A stretch of 64,000 nt of DNA from Neorhodopirellula lusitana (GTDB taxonomy: Bacteria > Planctomycetota > Planctomycetia > Pirellulales > Pirellulaceae), in the NCBI RefSeq assembly GCF_900182915.1, contig NZ_FXUG01000002.1, forward strand, positions 582,791-646,790. The letters are read 5' to 3'. Below are positions 38,301 through 46,078 of this stretch, piece by piece. Every line of letters begins with the position of its first letter. Positions within the stretch are counted from its first letter, which is position 1. The position numbers and the translations under genes are program-made. The notes under the pieces are model-generated. The model was not told the DNA's origin. It saw only the letters and a list, made by a program, of their open reading frames with translations, and ran no database searches.

Positions 38301-38954
38301 CTCAAAGACGATGTAGTACCACGGCCCGTCATTGCCGACTTCGAATACTCGGGCGATCAGTGGGTGGTCAAGCTTCGCTGCGCTTTGAGCTTCGTTCCGA
38401 AAGCGTCGCTGAAGGTCAGGATCACCGGCGGCAAAGGGCACGACCTTGACTGCCACGATTCGGCCGAGTCGCTCGTCGCGTGCCCGGAAGACCGCGCCCA
38501 TCCCGCCGCCACCGATTTGTTCTAGCAACTCGAAGTGGTTAAGTCGTTGACCTTGCAGGTCGCGAGTAAGTGAGGCCGGGGTTTGGTGCATCCCCATCCC
38601 GGTGGCGCGGTCAGCCTGCGAGCCTCCTGCTCCGGAACGCGATCCGGGTCTGGAATCGGCTCCAGCTTGTGAGTGGCTGGAACCGCCACGATTCCCATCG
38701 GGTGAGTTGGTGTCTCGGGAATCGATGTGACGGGATGAGCCACCCGACATCATGTCATCAAAGAAGCCCTGGCGGATAACGGTTTCGGCGCCTTCGAGCT
38801 CATGCAGCGGCTGGGGAAGTGGCGTCTCCGCGGGCGTTTCTGGTCGGGAATCTTCCTGGGGGCCGTTTGTCATGCCTCCACCAGTCGAAGCGGCACGGTG
38901 TACCGTCGATGCTTCAGGTCGGATGGAAGACGAGGGGTCCATGCGGCCGTGCAT
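35385..38954 (-). CDS. Transmembrane Ser/Thr protein kinase with long extracytoplasmic half
   Basis: 1189 residues from ATG 38954; the frame reaches a TTG at 39038 with GGGGAG beside it, so the start is uncertain. A Pro/Ser/Gly linker precedes the Hanks-type kinase at ~140-402: IGGGGMGAVFRARDE, Lys170 in VAVKVV, HRDIKPSNVV, DMG in place of DFG (VDMGLARS), and TFDYISPEQA. A transmembrane helix follows at ~435-455 (LPWIVAASLLLFSVFGLEL). The next ~300 residues are Ser/Pro/Thr/Gly/Asp-rich, and the last ~400 have beta-strand-rich repeats (IELVDLHCYW, LTDCSITIDNP, IELYNVVVRGQ) suggestive of a right-handed parallel beta-helix. A sensor kinase reading an extracytoplasmic ligand is plausible. Confidence 0.88.
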   Translation of the reverse strand: MHGRMDPSSSIRPEASTVHRAASTGGGMTNGPQEDSRPETPAETPLPQPLHELEGAETVIRQGFFDDMMSGGSSRHIDSRDTNSPDGNRGGSSHSQAGADSRPGSRSGAGGSQADRATGMGMHQTPASLTRDLQGQRLNHFELLEQIGGGGMGAVFRARDERLGRIVAVKVVPFAAGDPDLQRRFRNEAQSAAKLDHPLIARVFEVGNDGPWYYIVFEYIDGSNIRDIVTQDGPLSLDDAVYYTCQVAEAIGHASRRGIVHRDIKPSNVVVTDDSSIKLVDMGLARSESFDTSEDLTASGVTLGTFDYISPEQAHDPRLADIRSDLYSLGCTFYFMLTGSPPFPGGTMLQKLLNHGNATIPDIRDHRPGTSEDLNAILQKMLAKQPDQRYQDSHVLIADLRELAMREDLPRSRGVNAVAIETDRVSFPSARKHLPWIVAASLLLFSVFGLELIAWQKRSDFRSILAKIPNTAMESPPVAALTSGSTPTSDSSSDLLNSQKNETTLRFPPPQSTPRDWIFGPSSSGADDEFQASPQETDGSPSTRNSNRINGEATSSAMSADASVSTLPDGPNPSLTPGVGGPILMSGSTGTDATMTGPIGSLPADPADRDSTNSGLTPADPPALIALPGTSRSSLNNGTSLNTGTGLNTGIGSPNSDALAGDRRPSGAPRRLPSDPPSLSGFPFPIDSSPSRSIIGSSPGTLPPAPGLLPNSRNSTDDNSANSAVAAMLRGDTSRTASPDPGKTRSTERSDTSQVPPPLNEANGSTVFLPAGVEPRLIRVLPIEALRDPATQRQAQSNQDALVTTLQDAVELARRTDLERIEIDTPILYSTPVVIEQDDLIITSSAPGGTAIIFRSNEKADMQRSDMLKIGSNRIELVDLHCYWTVPVTETDGGSMIALSANRQVLLTDCSITIDNPSRRDEIFAFNVKTEPSRSVRSIGAFGDTGGFGESAMAALNSESDPLPLVSIELYNVVVRGQISMLRMDVAAELQLLWENGLLAVSGRMIETGGSIKRQQPKSGSIRLSLQRLTSYTPQGLLRMRLGGAAPYPVEIERRAEESVFVVDPGVPHVEITGTLPQERENNWLRIRGASNAYETDTTLSDPLLVVRDEFGQTRTVTMNDLVTNEPSWADDRTPRWVVRWSDPLPESIPTSQMIPADFRQDGSLFAGFQERNLPKMPMQRTFDIPPSE

Positions 38955-39080
38955 TGGGAAGAAAAGAGAAGAAAAGACAATCCATTTAGGCTCCAGACTA
39001 ATTCTTGCCTGAAATTCTGGCAACAAAAATACGAGCAACTCCCCGTAACGGGCTCGCCGCCAGCGACCTGAATTTGCAGC

Positions 39081-39956
39081 CTATACCTCTAAAATGCGTA
39101 AATCAGGCGTTTTGTCACCAACCATACCAGCATTTTTCGCCAGTTCGGATAACTTTTTCAGTGAATCGGCCCCAGCTCCCTCAAGGGACTCTGTCCAGGC
39201 GTTCACATAGAGTTCGACGTGCTGCATTAAGACAGCATCGTCCATCGATTGGGCGTACCGCCGCATCGCCGGCAAAGCGGAATCGGGGGCCTGTCTCGCC
39301 GCGGCAAGCGAGCTGGAAACGACCTGGCTGACTTGCTTGATCATGGCGTCGGGATGCTGAGTCCGCATCAAGAGTCCGCCCAGTGGCAAGGGGCACTTTG
39401 TCGCCGCTTCCCAGCGTTCGCCTAAATCTTCGACGCAGTGCAGGCCCGACTGTTCGTACGTGAATCGGCCTTCGTGAATGCAAACGCCGAAGTCGGCACT
39501 GCCCTCGGCCAATCGCGGCATGATGTCTGAAAAGACGACATGCTCTACCCGGGCGGTGTCACGGTAAAACAAATCCCAAAGCAGTTTCGCGGTGGTCCGT
39601 GCTCCTGGGCACAACGCCAATTGATCGGCTGATTCTGGACGGCTGTTTGGCTTGGATGCCAACAGCAGCGGGCCGACCCCGAACCCGATTGCCGAACCGA
39701 CGGGCAAGACAACCGTGTGGTGGGTGTGGTGCAGTGCCGCGTGAAAGCTGGCCTTCAATACGTCAAAACGCCCGCTGTCGAGTCCCTGGTTCAGTTCATC
39801 AATGTCGAGCAAGTCGATGACGAATTCATAGCCGAGGGTGTCAACACGCCCTTCCAAAAGTGCGGCGAAAGCGAACGTGTCATTGGGGCATGTGGAAATG
39901 CCCAGGTGCATTCGCTTTCCGGTGCCCACGGTGATGGTCGTCGGGCCATCGCTCAT
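39081..39956 (-). CDS. mqnD: 1,4-dihydroxy-6-naphthoate synthase (futalosine menaquinone pathway)
   Basis: 291 residues. The N-terminal block HLGISTCPNDTFAFAALLEG matches the MqnD signature, and DLLDIDELNQGLDSGRFDVLKASFHAAL and GFGVGPLLLAS follow. MqnD converts cyclic de-hypoxanthine futalosine to 1,4-dihydroxy-6-naphthoate. The start codon overlaps the dapB stop as ATGA, so translation is coupled to dapB; the pairing with a lysine gene has no obvious metabolic reason. Confidence 0.92.
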   Translation of the reverse strand: MSDGPTTITVGTGKRMHLGISTCPNDTFAFAALLEGRVDTLGYEFVIDLLDIDELNQGLDSGRFDVLKASFHAALHHTHHTVVLPVGSAIGFGVGPLLLASKPNSRPESADQLALCPGARTTAKLLWDLFYRDTARVEHVVFSDIMPRLAEGSADFGVCIHEGRFTYEQSGLHCVEDLGERWEAATKCPLPLGGLLMRTQHPDAMIKQVSQVVSSSLAAARQAPDSALPAMRRYAQSMDDAVLMQHVELYVNAWTESLEGAGADSLKKLSELAKNAGMVGDKTPDLRILEV

Positions 39957-40825
39957 TCGGCTTCGTCACTCATGCCTAATACATCAAACATGTTGTACAT
40001 CCCAATCGGTTTGCTTTGGCCGCCATCGGCCCCACATAGCCAGCGGGCCGCTGCCAACGCTCCCGATGCGTAACAGTCGCGGTTGCTGGCCGCGACGTTC
40101 AGTTCAATCTTTTCACCGAGCATGCCAAAGACGATCGTGTGTTCACCCGGATTGTCGCCAACACGAATGGCGTGGTAGCCGATCTCATTACGAGTGCGTT
40201 GGCCGGTGTGTCCTTCGCGGCCGTGAACGTGAGTGATGTCGCCGCCCATCGCGTCCGCGATCAGTTCACCAAACTTCAGTGCGGTTCCGCTGGGGGCATC
40301 GGCCTTGAAGCGGTGGTGTCGTTCTAGGATTTCAATGTCCACGCCGCCGGCAATGTCTTTCAGTGCCGACGTGATCTGAGCCGCCACTCGCATCGACAGA
40401 TTGACCGCCAATGACATGCTGGGAGCCCACACAATCGGAATGGTCTTGGCAGCTTCTGTCAGCATTTCCTTCTGTGCTTCGTTGAGCCCGGTCGTTGCGA
40501 CGACCAGCGGTAGCTTTTTAGTCACGCACGCGTGCACGCAGCTTTCAATCGCTTCGGGCAGCGAGAAGTCGATCACGACATCGGCGACTTCGGGCCAGGA
40601 AGACGTCAGAGGTGTATTCAGTTTACTGACTCCCGCAACCAGTCCGGCGTCCTCGCCGATCCTGGGGTGGTCGGGATGGTCGATTGCGGCGACCACATCG
40701 AATCGTGGGGAGTTGCCCGCTTCATTCAGGTTGGCGGAATCCACGGGCGTGGCGGCGAGAGCGACGACGCGTTGACCCATGCGTCCAGCGGCGCCGTGCA
40801 CGGCGAGTTTAATAGGGGTATTCAT
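39953..40825 (-). CDS. dapB: 4-hydroxy-tetrahydrodipicolinate reductase
   Basis: 290 residues from ATG 40825, which places the NAD(P)-binding motif LAVHGAAGRMGQRVVALA at the N-terminus as in the family; the frame is open 51 codons further but without homology-like content. Other landmarks: DVVIDFSLPEAI, VVATTGLNE, and the DapB signature EILERHHRFKADAPSGTALKFGE with the His-His and Lys of the active site. It acts in diaminopimelate/lysine synthesis. Confidence 0.95.
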   Translation of the reverse strand: MNTPIKLAVHGAAGRMGQRVVALAATPVDSANLNEAGNSPRFDVVAAIDHPDHPRIGEDAGLVAGVSKLNTPLTSSWPEVADVVIDFSLPEAIESCVHACVTKKLPLVVATTGLNEAQKEMLTEAAKTIPIVWAPSMSLAVNLSMRVAAQITSALKDIAGGVDIEILERHHRFKADAPSGTALKFGELIADAMGGDITHVHGREGHTGQRTRNEIGYHAIRVGDNPGEHTIVFGMLGEKIELNVAASNRDCYASGALAAARWLCGADGGQSKPIGMYNMFDVLGMSDEAE

Positions 40826-41034
40826 GCCCGGCAGTTTACCGACTTCCCTGCAGTTCGCCCATTGCCTTCCCGCAACAAGTTGGATCTGAGCGGCGGGCCC
40901 CGGCTGGCTGGATTGGGGCATTCCGGTCGCCAGGTTGCGATGGTGCTGCTTCGCATTGTGCGTGCGGTTCAGTGCCATCGGGCGATGCGTGGTGCTAAGA
41001 TAGAACGAATGTTGGTGATCGTTCCTGCTTCGAG

Positions 41035-42594
41035 ATGGATTCTATGTTTACCTTTCTGACGAACCACTGGGGCTTGGCGGGAATCGGCGCGATCGCCGGA
41101 TTGGTCATGCTGGTCTTTGTGTACGACGTGTTCATTCAAAAGAAGCACGCAATCAAGCACAACTTTCCGATCGTTGGCAATATTCGATATTGGCTTGAGA
41201 TGATCGGTCCCGAAATGCGTCAGTACTGGGTGGCAAACGACAAAGAAGAAATGCCGTTCAACCGAGATGAACGCAGTTGGATCTATGCCTCATCCAAAGG
41301 GCAAAACAATAACTTTGGATTCGGAACCACCGAGCAGCTTTACAGCATCGGCTATCCAATCATCAAACACGCCGCCTTCCCGTTTCCCGAACACAAGGCG
41401 GAGTACGCTCACAAGGACAAAACTTACATTCCGTGTTTGAAAACAATGGGGACGGTGCATCAACGCCGCCGACCCTATCAGCCGCAATCGGTCGTGAATA
41501 TCTCCGCCATGTCATTCGGTTCGCTAAGCGCGAACGCGGTGGAGGCCATGAATTTGGGCGCGCAAGCGGCGGGCTGTTTTCACAATACCGGTGAAGGTGG
41601 CGTCAGTGAGTACCATTGCCGCGGTGCAGATTTGATGTGGCAAATTGGTACCGGCTATTTCGGTGCTAGAAACGGTGACGGCCGATTTTCAATGGACGTC
41701 GTCGCTCAGCGGGTAGAAGAGAACAAACATATTCGGTGTATCGAAATCAAACTTTCGCAAGGGGCTAAGCCAGGCAAAGGCGGGATTCTTCCGGGCGTGA
41801 AAGTGACTGCGGAGATCGCTGCGACTCGAGATATTCCAATCGGGCTGGATTGCATTTCGCCAAATGCGCATTCCGAGTTCGACACGGTGGACGAACTGAT
41901 TGACTGGATCGAGCGACTGGCCGAGCGGACCGGGCTTCCCGTGGGGATTAAGAGTGCTGTGGGTGCGTCCGGATTTTGGCGAAAGCTTGCCACGCGGATG
42001 CGACAACGCGGGGAAGGTGCTGACTTCATTACGATCGACGGCGGCGAGGGAGGAACCGGAGCGGCACCGCTCGCATTTGCGGACCACGTCTCGCTACCCT
42101 TCAAGATTGGTTTCGCTCGTGTCTATCAGATCTTCCAAGATGAGGGCATCTCGCGGGACGTCGTCTGGATCGGAAGCGGCAAACTTGGGTTCCCTGATCG
42201 TGCCGTTGTTGCCTTCGCGATGGGCTGTGATGTGATTCAGATCGCTCGAGAATCGATGATGGCGATAGGCTGCATTCAAGCTTTGAAGTGTCACACCGGT
42301 CACTGCCCCGCTGGCATCGCGACGCAAAATCGCTGGCTGCAGGCTGGGCTCAACGTCGACGATAAATCGAAACGGATGGCTCGATTCATCCAAAGCTTCC
42401 GCAAAGAGTTGCTATCGCTTTCCTATGCATGTGGCTACCAGCATCCATGCCAGTTCACCGGTCGGGAAATTGAGTTCAGCACCGGTGTCAATCAGTTTTC
42501 ACGTCTGCACGATGTCCTGGGATACACCCGTGATGATACCGGTTTGAAAGAAACCCGCGCGACAGATACTTCGGAACCAGAGTTGGTGAATTAG
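41035..42594 (+). CDS. FMN-binding glutamate synthase-like protein, membrane-anchored
   Basis: 519 residues. One N-terminal membrane helix (LAGIGAIAGLVMLVFVYDVF) precedes a GltS-type (beta/alpha)8 FMN domain: VNISAMSFGSLSANAVEA, NTGEGGVSEYH, KLSQGAKPGKGGILPG, FITIDGGEGGTGAAP, and the three-cysteine iron-sulfur loop ALKCHTGHCPAGIATQ. It lacks the glutaminase domain of full GltB. Such stand-alone proteins are common, but their reaction is not established. It faces away from dapB. Confidence 0.93.
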   Translation: MDSMFTFLTNHWGLAGIGAIAGLVMLVFVYDVFIQKKHAIKHNFPIVGNIRYWLEMIGPEMRQYWVANDKEEMPFNRDERSWIYASSKGQNNNFGFGTTEQLYSIGYPIIKHAAFPFPEHKAEYAHKDKTYIPCLKTMGTVHQRRRPYQPQSVVNISAMSFGSLSANAVEAMNLGAQAAGCFHNTGEGGVSEYHCRGADLMWQIGTGYFGARNGDGRFSMDVVAQRVEENKHIRCIEIKLSQGAKPGKGGILPGVKVTAEIAATRDIPIGLDCISPNAHSEFDTVDELIDWIERLAERTGLPVGIKSAVGASGFWRKLATRMRQRGEGADFITIDGGEGGTGAAPLAFADHVSLPFKIGFARVYQIFQDEGISRDVVWIGSGKLGFPDRAVVAFAMGCDVIQIARESMMAIGCIQALKCHTGHCPAGIATQNRWLQAGLNVDDKSKRMARFIQSFRKELLSLSYACGYQHPCQFTGREIEFSTGVNQFSRLHDVLGYTRDDTGLKETRATDTSEPELVN

Positions 42595-42618
42595 GACTGT
42601 CCGAACGTGATTCAGGTA

Positions 42619-43962
42619 TCAGGTCTCCGCTGTTTGTGTGCCGGCCAGTGTCATCACGAAGGCCGCGATGCCCATCGGGACGAACACCATCCCGGCATCG
42701 GAAAAGCGGCCCACTGGTGGGCTCGTTAATGTAACGAAACCGATCTTCATCACGGCGTAGCTGATCATGATCAAGACGATCGGTTTCAGTGGTGACCAGT
42801 CCATGGTCTGGGGGCCGCTGTGCTGTGTCGCTCGATACATCACCCATGCCGCGAACCCGATCAAGCATGGGAAGTAGATGGAGTGCATCGCTATATTCGC
42901 GAACGAGCCCCAAACGCCACGGCGAAACCCCAGGACGCACCACTTGATGTATCGAAGCGGATAGGTCAACACGATGTCCCGGTCCAGTTTGGTGAGGGCC
43001 TGATGTTGATCGACAATCCCGCTCGGGATCGTTTTCTCGGCGGCGGGGATGACGACTCGGTACGTCATGTCGTCCCACCGGCTGTCGATGGTCATGGTGG
43101 CATCCGCGCGGTTCTCGATCCCGTACAGATCACGGCGAGATTGAGCGATCGCGTAGCCAAGTTCGCCGCTTGATCCAGGCAACGCCGCCAGTTCATCGGC
43201 GTCGAGCAACTGAGTCGTTACCGCAGCCATGTTTTGATGGCCGAAAGGCAGCGGGCCAAACTCACCCACGACGGATCCGCGGAACGCACACCAACCTAGA
43301 ACGACGCACACAGGAATCAATGCGATCCGGATTGCATCACGGAATCTCTTTTTCTGTGGAACCAACGCGGATTCGGCAGGACGAACTAGCATGGCCAAAA
43401 ACAGCCACGGAATCAGGAACAAATAGGCAGGCCGGATCGCGATCACGCACGCCGCAAGTCCGCCAATCAGACATGTTCGCCCTCGACTGTTGCCACGGTT
43501 GCCGACCCGCCAAGTCTTGGCGACCAGGGCCACCATGATCACGCTCAACGACATCGCCGGGGCGTCCGTTGCAATCGTGTTGACGTGATCCCAGAACGTG
43601 TTGGTGACGGCAAACGCGATGCAGGCAATCGCGGCAGTGCGTTTGGTCATTCCCCACTGAATCAGTTCTGGATACCACAAGCAAACCGCAATCGCATGCA
43701 AACCAATCTGCAGGATCACGATGGCTTGTAGGCCGCGCTCGTTGTCACCGAAAAGAGACGAGCCGACGCGTAGCATCGCGGGATAGCCCGGCGTCCGGAT
43801 TTGTGTGCAAAGATCCTCAGCGGAGGCAAAAGAATATTCCAGGTAACTGGTTGTATCGGAAACAAGATGCGGGTGAATTTTCCCGGTTGCGGCGCACATC
43901 AAGAGTAGCCCAGTCCAAACGAGGGCAAAGCGATTCAAGGACTTTGAAATGGAGGGCCGCAT
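42619..43962 (-). CDS. Polytopic membrane protein, GT-C glycosyltransferase-like
   Basis: 447 residues with about ten hydrophobic helices. The first extracytoplasmic loop contains SDTTSYLEYSF and then RTPGYPAMLRVGSSLFG, which resembles the Asp-containing loop and xRxPGYP pattern of GT-C (ArnT/PMT-type) enzymes that use lipid-linked sugars. Further helices include AAIACIAFAVTNTFW and PAYLFLIPWLFLAMLV. The exact family is not identifiable by eye. It converges on the glutamate-synthase-like gene with 24 bases between. Confidence 0.7.
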   Translation of the reverse strand: MRPSISKSLNRFALVWTGLLLMCAATGKIHPHLVSDTTSYLEYSFASAEDLCTQIRTPGYPAMLRVGSSLFGDNERGLQAIVILQIGLHAIAVCLWYPELIQWGMTKRTAAIACIAFAVTNTFWDHVNTIATDAPAMSLSVIMVALVAKTWRVGNRGNSRGRTCLIGGLAACVIAIRPAYLFLIPWLFLAMLVRPAESALVPQKKRFRDAIRIALIPVCVVLGWCAFRGSVVGEFGPLPFGHQNMAAVTTQLLDADELAALPGSSGELGYAIAQSRRDLYGIENRADATMTIDSRWDDMTYRVVIPAAEKTIPSGIVDQHQALTKLDRDIVLTYPLRYIKWCVLGFRRGVWGSFANIAMHSIYFPCLIGFAAWVMYRATQHSGPQTMDWSPLKPIVLIMISYAVMKIGFVTLTSPPVGRFSDAGMVFVPMGIAAFVMTLAGTQTAET

Positions 43963-44174
43963 GGGCAGGATTGATTGGACGCTATTGAGGTGAGGGTAAG
44001 CGAATTGGATCTTTTGACATAAGCCGGAAGACGAATGCGAATGAAGAACCGAATTGGCTTAGACGGGCTGCCGGCGGAATTTGCTTTCTTGATCCCATCA
44101 GCAGACAATAGAGGATAGCGTGTCTCGGTCACTACGCAGGGGCATGTGTCCTTTTCTTTTAGGGGGAGACAACG

Positions 44175-45887
44175 ATGACCCATTCACCCGTTTCGGCTGG
44201 CGAGGGAGTTTCGATTGGCCAGTACCTGATCAAACGCTTGCAGGACTATGGAGTGCAGGACGTGTTCGGTATCCCAGGCGACTATGTCTTGGCCTTTTAT
44301 AGCGAACTGGAAAAGAGTCCGATCCAAGTGGTCGGATGCACTCGCGAGGACAACGCTGGGTTCGCGGCGGATGCGTATGCGAGAATCAAGGGAATGGGGG
44401 CGCTCTGTGTGACTTATTGCGTGGGCGGGTTGAGTGTTTGTAATTCCGTCGCGGGCGCCTACGCTGAAAAGTCGCCGGTGGTCGTCATCTCCGGGGCACC
44501 GGGGGTGAGCGAGCGGACCAGCGGCGTGTTGCTGCATCACATGGTTCGTGATTTTCGGACTCAGCTCGATGTGTTCGAAAAATTCACGATCGCTTCGACT
44601 GAGTTGTCCGATCCGTTGGTGGCGTTCGCTGAAATCGATCGAGTTTTGGATGCCTGTGATCGATTTAAACGTCCGGTCTACATCGAGTTGCCGCGGGACC
44701 TGGTGCATGTCGTTCCACCGTCCGCGCACACCTATCGCGTCCAGCATCCAAAGCCAGACGAAGAGGCGCTGGCCGAAGCGGTTCAGGAAACGATTCGCTG
44801 TTTGCAGAACGCCAAGAACCCCATCATTATCGCTGGAGTCGAGTTGCACCGTTTTGGGGTTCAGGATCGATTGCTGGAGATGGCGACCCGATGCCAAATT
44901 CCGATCGCTGCTACGATTCTCGGCAAGAGCGTCATCAGTGAACGGCATCCCTTGTTCGTCGGTTTGTATGAGGGAGCGTTGGGCGACGCGGAGGTCACGC
45001 GGTTCGTCGAACAGAGCGATTGTATCTTGCTGCTTGGGACGATCTTGAGTGACGTGAACCTGGGCGCGTTCACGGCAAAGTTGGATCCCCGAGTTTGCAT
45101 TCACGCGACCAGTGAAGCGTTTCGGATTTCACACCACCACTACCATATGGTGGATTTTTGCGAGTATCTCGAGCGTCTGAATAGTCAATTGGACATCAAG
45201 GCTTCTCGTCCGATTCCGGATTCGCTGCGACCGCAGTGTGTGGTCGAACCAGACGGTTCCGCACGTGATGATGCAAAGGTTTCGGCTGATCTTCCCACAG
45301 CATCGGCTCAAGGATTGCGAACCAGTGAAATGATGCGAGAACTCAACCGATGGCTTGATGTCGACACGATCGTGATTGCGGATGTGGGCGACGCTTTGTT
45401 CGCTTCAACGGAGCTCACCATTCACGATCGCGGTGAGTTTTTGGGGCCGGCTTATTACACGTCGATGGGGTTTAGTGTGCCCGCCGCATTGGGCGCCGCA
45501 ACGGCCAAGCCGGATCACCGAGTGATCGTGTTGGTTGGGGATGGCGCGTTTCAAATGACGGGCCAGGAACTAAGCAGTTTGGTGCGAGATGGCCACGCGC
45601 CCATCGTGATCGTGTTAGACAACCACGGCTACGGGACCGAACGGTATCTGCAAAAAGACCGCTGGGACTACAACGAGATTCAGCCATGGTCGTACGCCGA
45701 CTTACCCGCTGTCTTTGGTGCACCACGAGGGGTCTTCGTGGAAACTCCCGAGCAGTTCAAGGCGGCTTTGAAGAACGCTCGCAGCCAGCCTGATCAGTTG
45801 CATTTGATTCATGCCAAACTCGAAGAGGATAACGCCAGCAACACATTGAAAAAACTAGCCGAAGGGCTCGCCAAACATGTGGGCTGA
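44175..45887 (+). CDS. Thiamine-diphosphate 2-oxoacid decarboxylase (pyruvate/indolepyruvate decarboxylase type)
   Basis: 570 residues from ATG 44175, with GGGGGAGA as ribosome site. Three TPP-family domains are evident. The N-terminal Pyr domain has FGIPGDYVLAFYSEL and the catalytic Glu in CTREDNAGFAADAYARIKG, then the paired His of decarboxylases in GVLLHHMVRDFRTQ. The C-terminal PP domain has VGDGAFQMTGQELSSLVRDG and VLDNHGYGTERYL with the GDG...N cofactor motif. The HH pair separates it from acetolactate synthases. It should convert pyruvate, or another 2-oxoacid, to aldehyde and CO2. No alcohol dehydrogenase is adjacent. Confidence 0.9.
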   Translation: MTHSPVSAGEGVSIGQYLIKRLQDYGVQDVFGIPGDYVLAFYSELEKSPIQVVGCTREDNAGFAADAYARIKGMGALCVTYCVGGLSVCNSVAGAYAEKSPVVVISGAPGVSERTSGVLLHHMVRDFRTQLDVFEKFTIASTELSDPLVAFAEIDRVLDACDRFKRPVYIELPRDLVHVVPPSAHTYRVQHPKPDEEALAEAVQETIRCLQNAKNPIIIAGVELHRFGVQDRLLEMATRCQIPIAATILGKSVISERHPLFVGLYEGALGDAEVTRFVEQSDCILLLGTILSDVNLGAFTAKLDPRVCIHATSEAFRISHHHYHMVDFCEYLERLNSQLDIKASRPIPDSLRPQCVVEPDGSARDDAKVSADLPTASAQGLRTSEMMRELNRWLDVDTIVIADVGDALFASTELTIHDRGEFLGPAYYTSMGFSVPAALGAATAKPDHRVIVLVGDGAFQMTGQELSSLVRDGHAPIVIVLDNHGYGTERYLQKDRWDYNEIQPWSYADLPAVFGAPRGVFVETPEQFKAALKNARSQPDQLHLIHAKLEEDNASNTLKKLAEGLAKHVG

Positions 45888-46008
45888 GTTCGCGGATTCG
45901 AACGCTGCCGGGATTTCTTCGAGACGCTGAGATGCAGTTCGGGACGATAACCTGTTCGCTAAGAAACGAGCGGCTGTTGGTGTTGTCTTCCGCTCGATAC
46001 TAACGCAA

Positions 46009-46044
46009 ACAAGCCTTCCCTGGCGGATGCTTGGGAAGGCTTGT
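46009..46044. terminator. Hairpin between convergent genes, probable terminator
   Basis: ACAAGCCTTCCC (46009-46020) and its exact complement (46033-46044) form a 12-bp stem with a 12-base loop. The T run is weak on both strands, but the position between two convergent stop codons favours a terminator. Confidence 0.65.
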
Positions 46045-46078
46045 CGATGCGAAAATCGATCGTGATGGTTGTGAAAAC

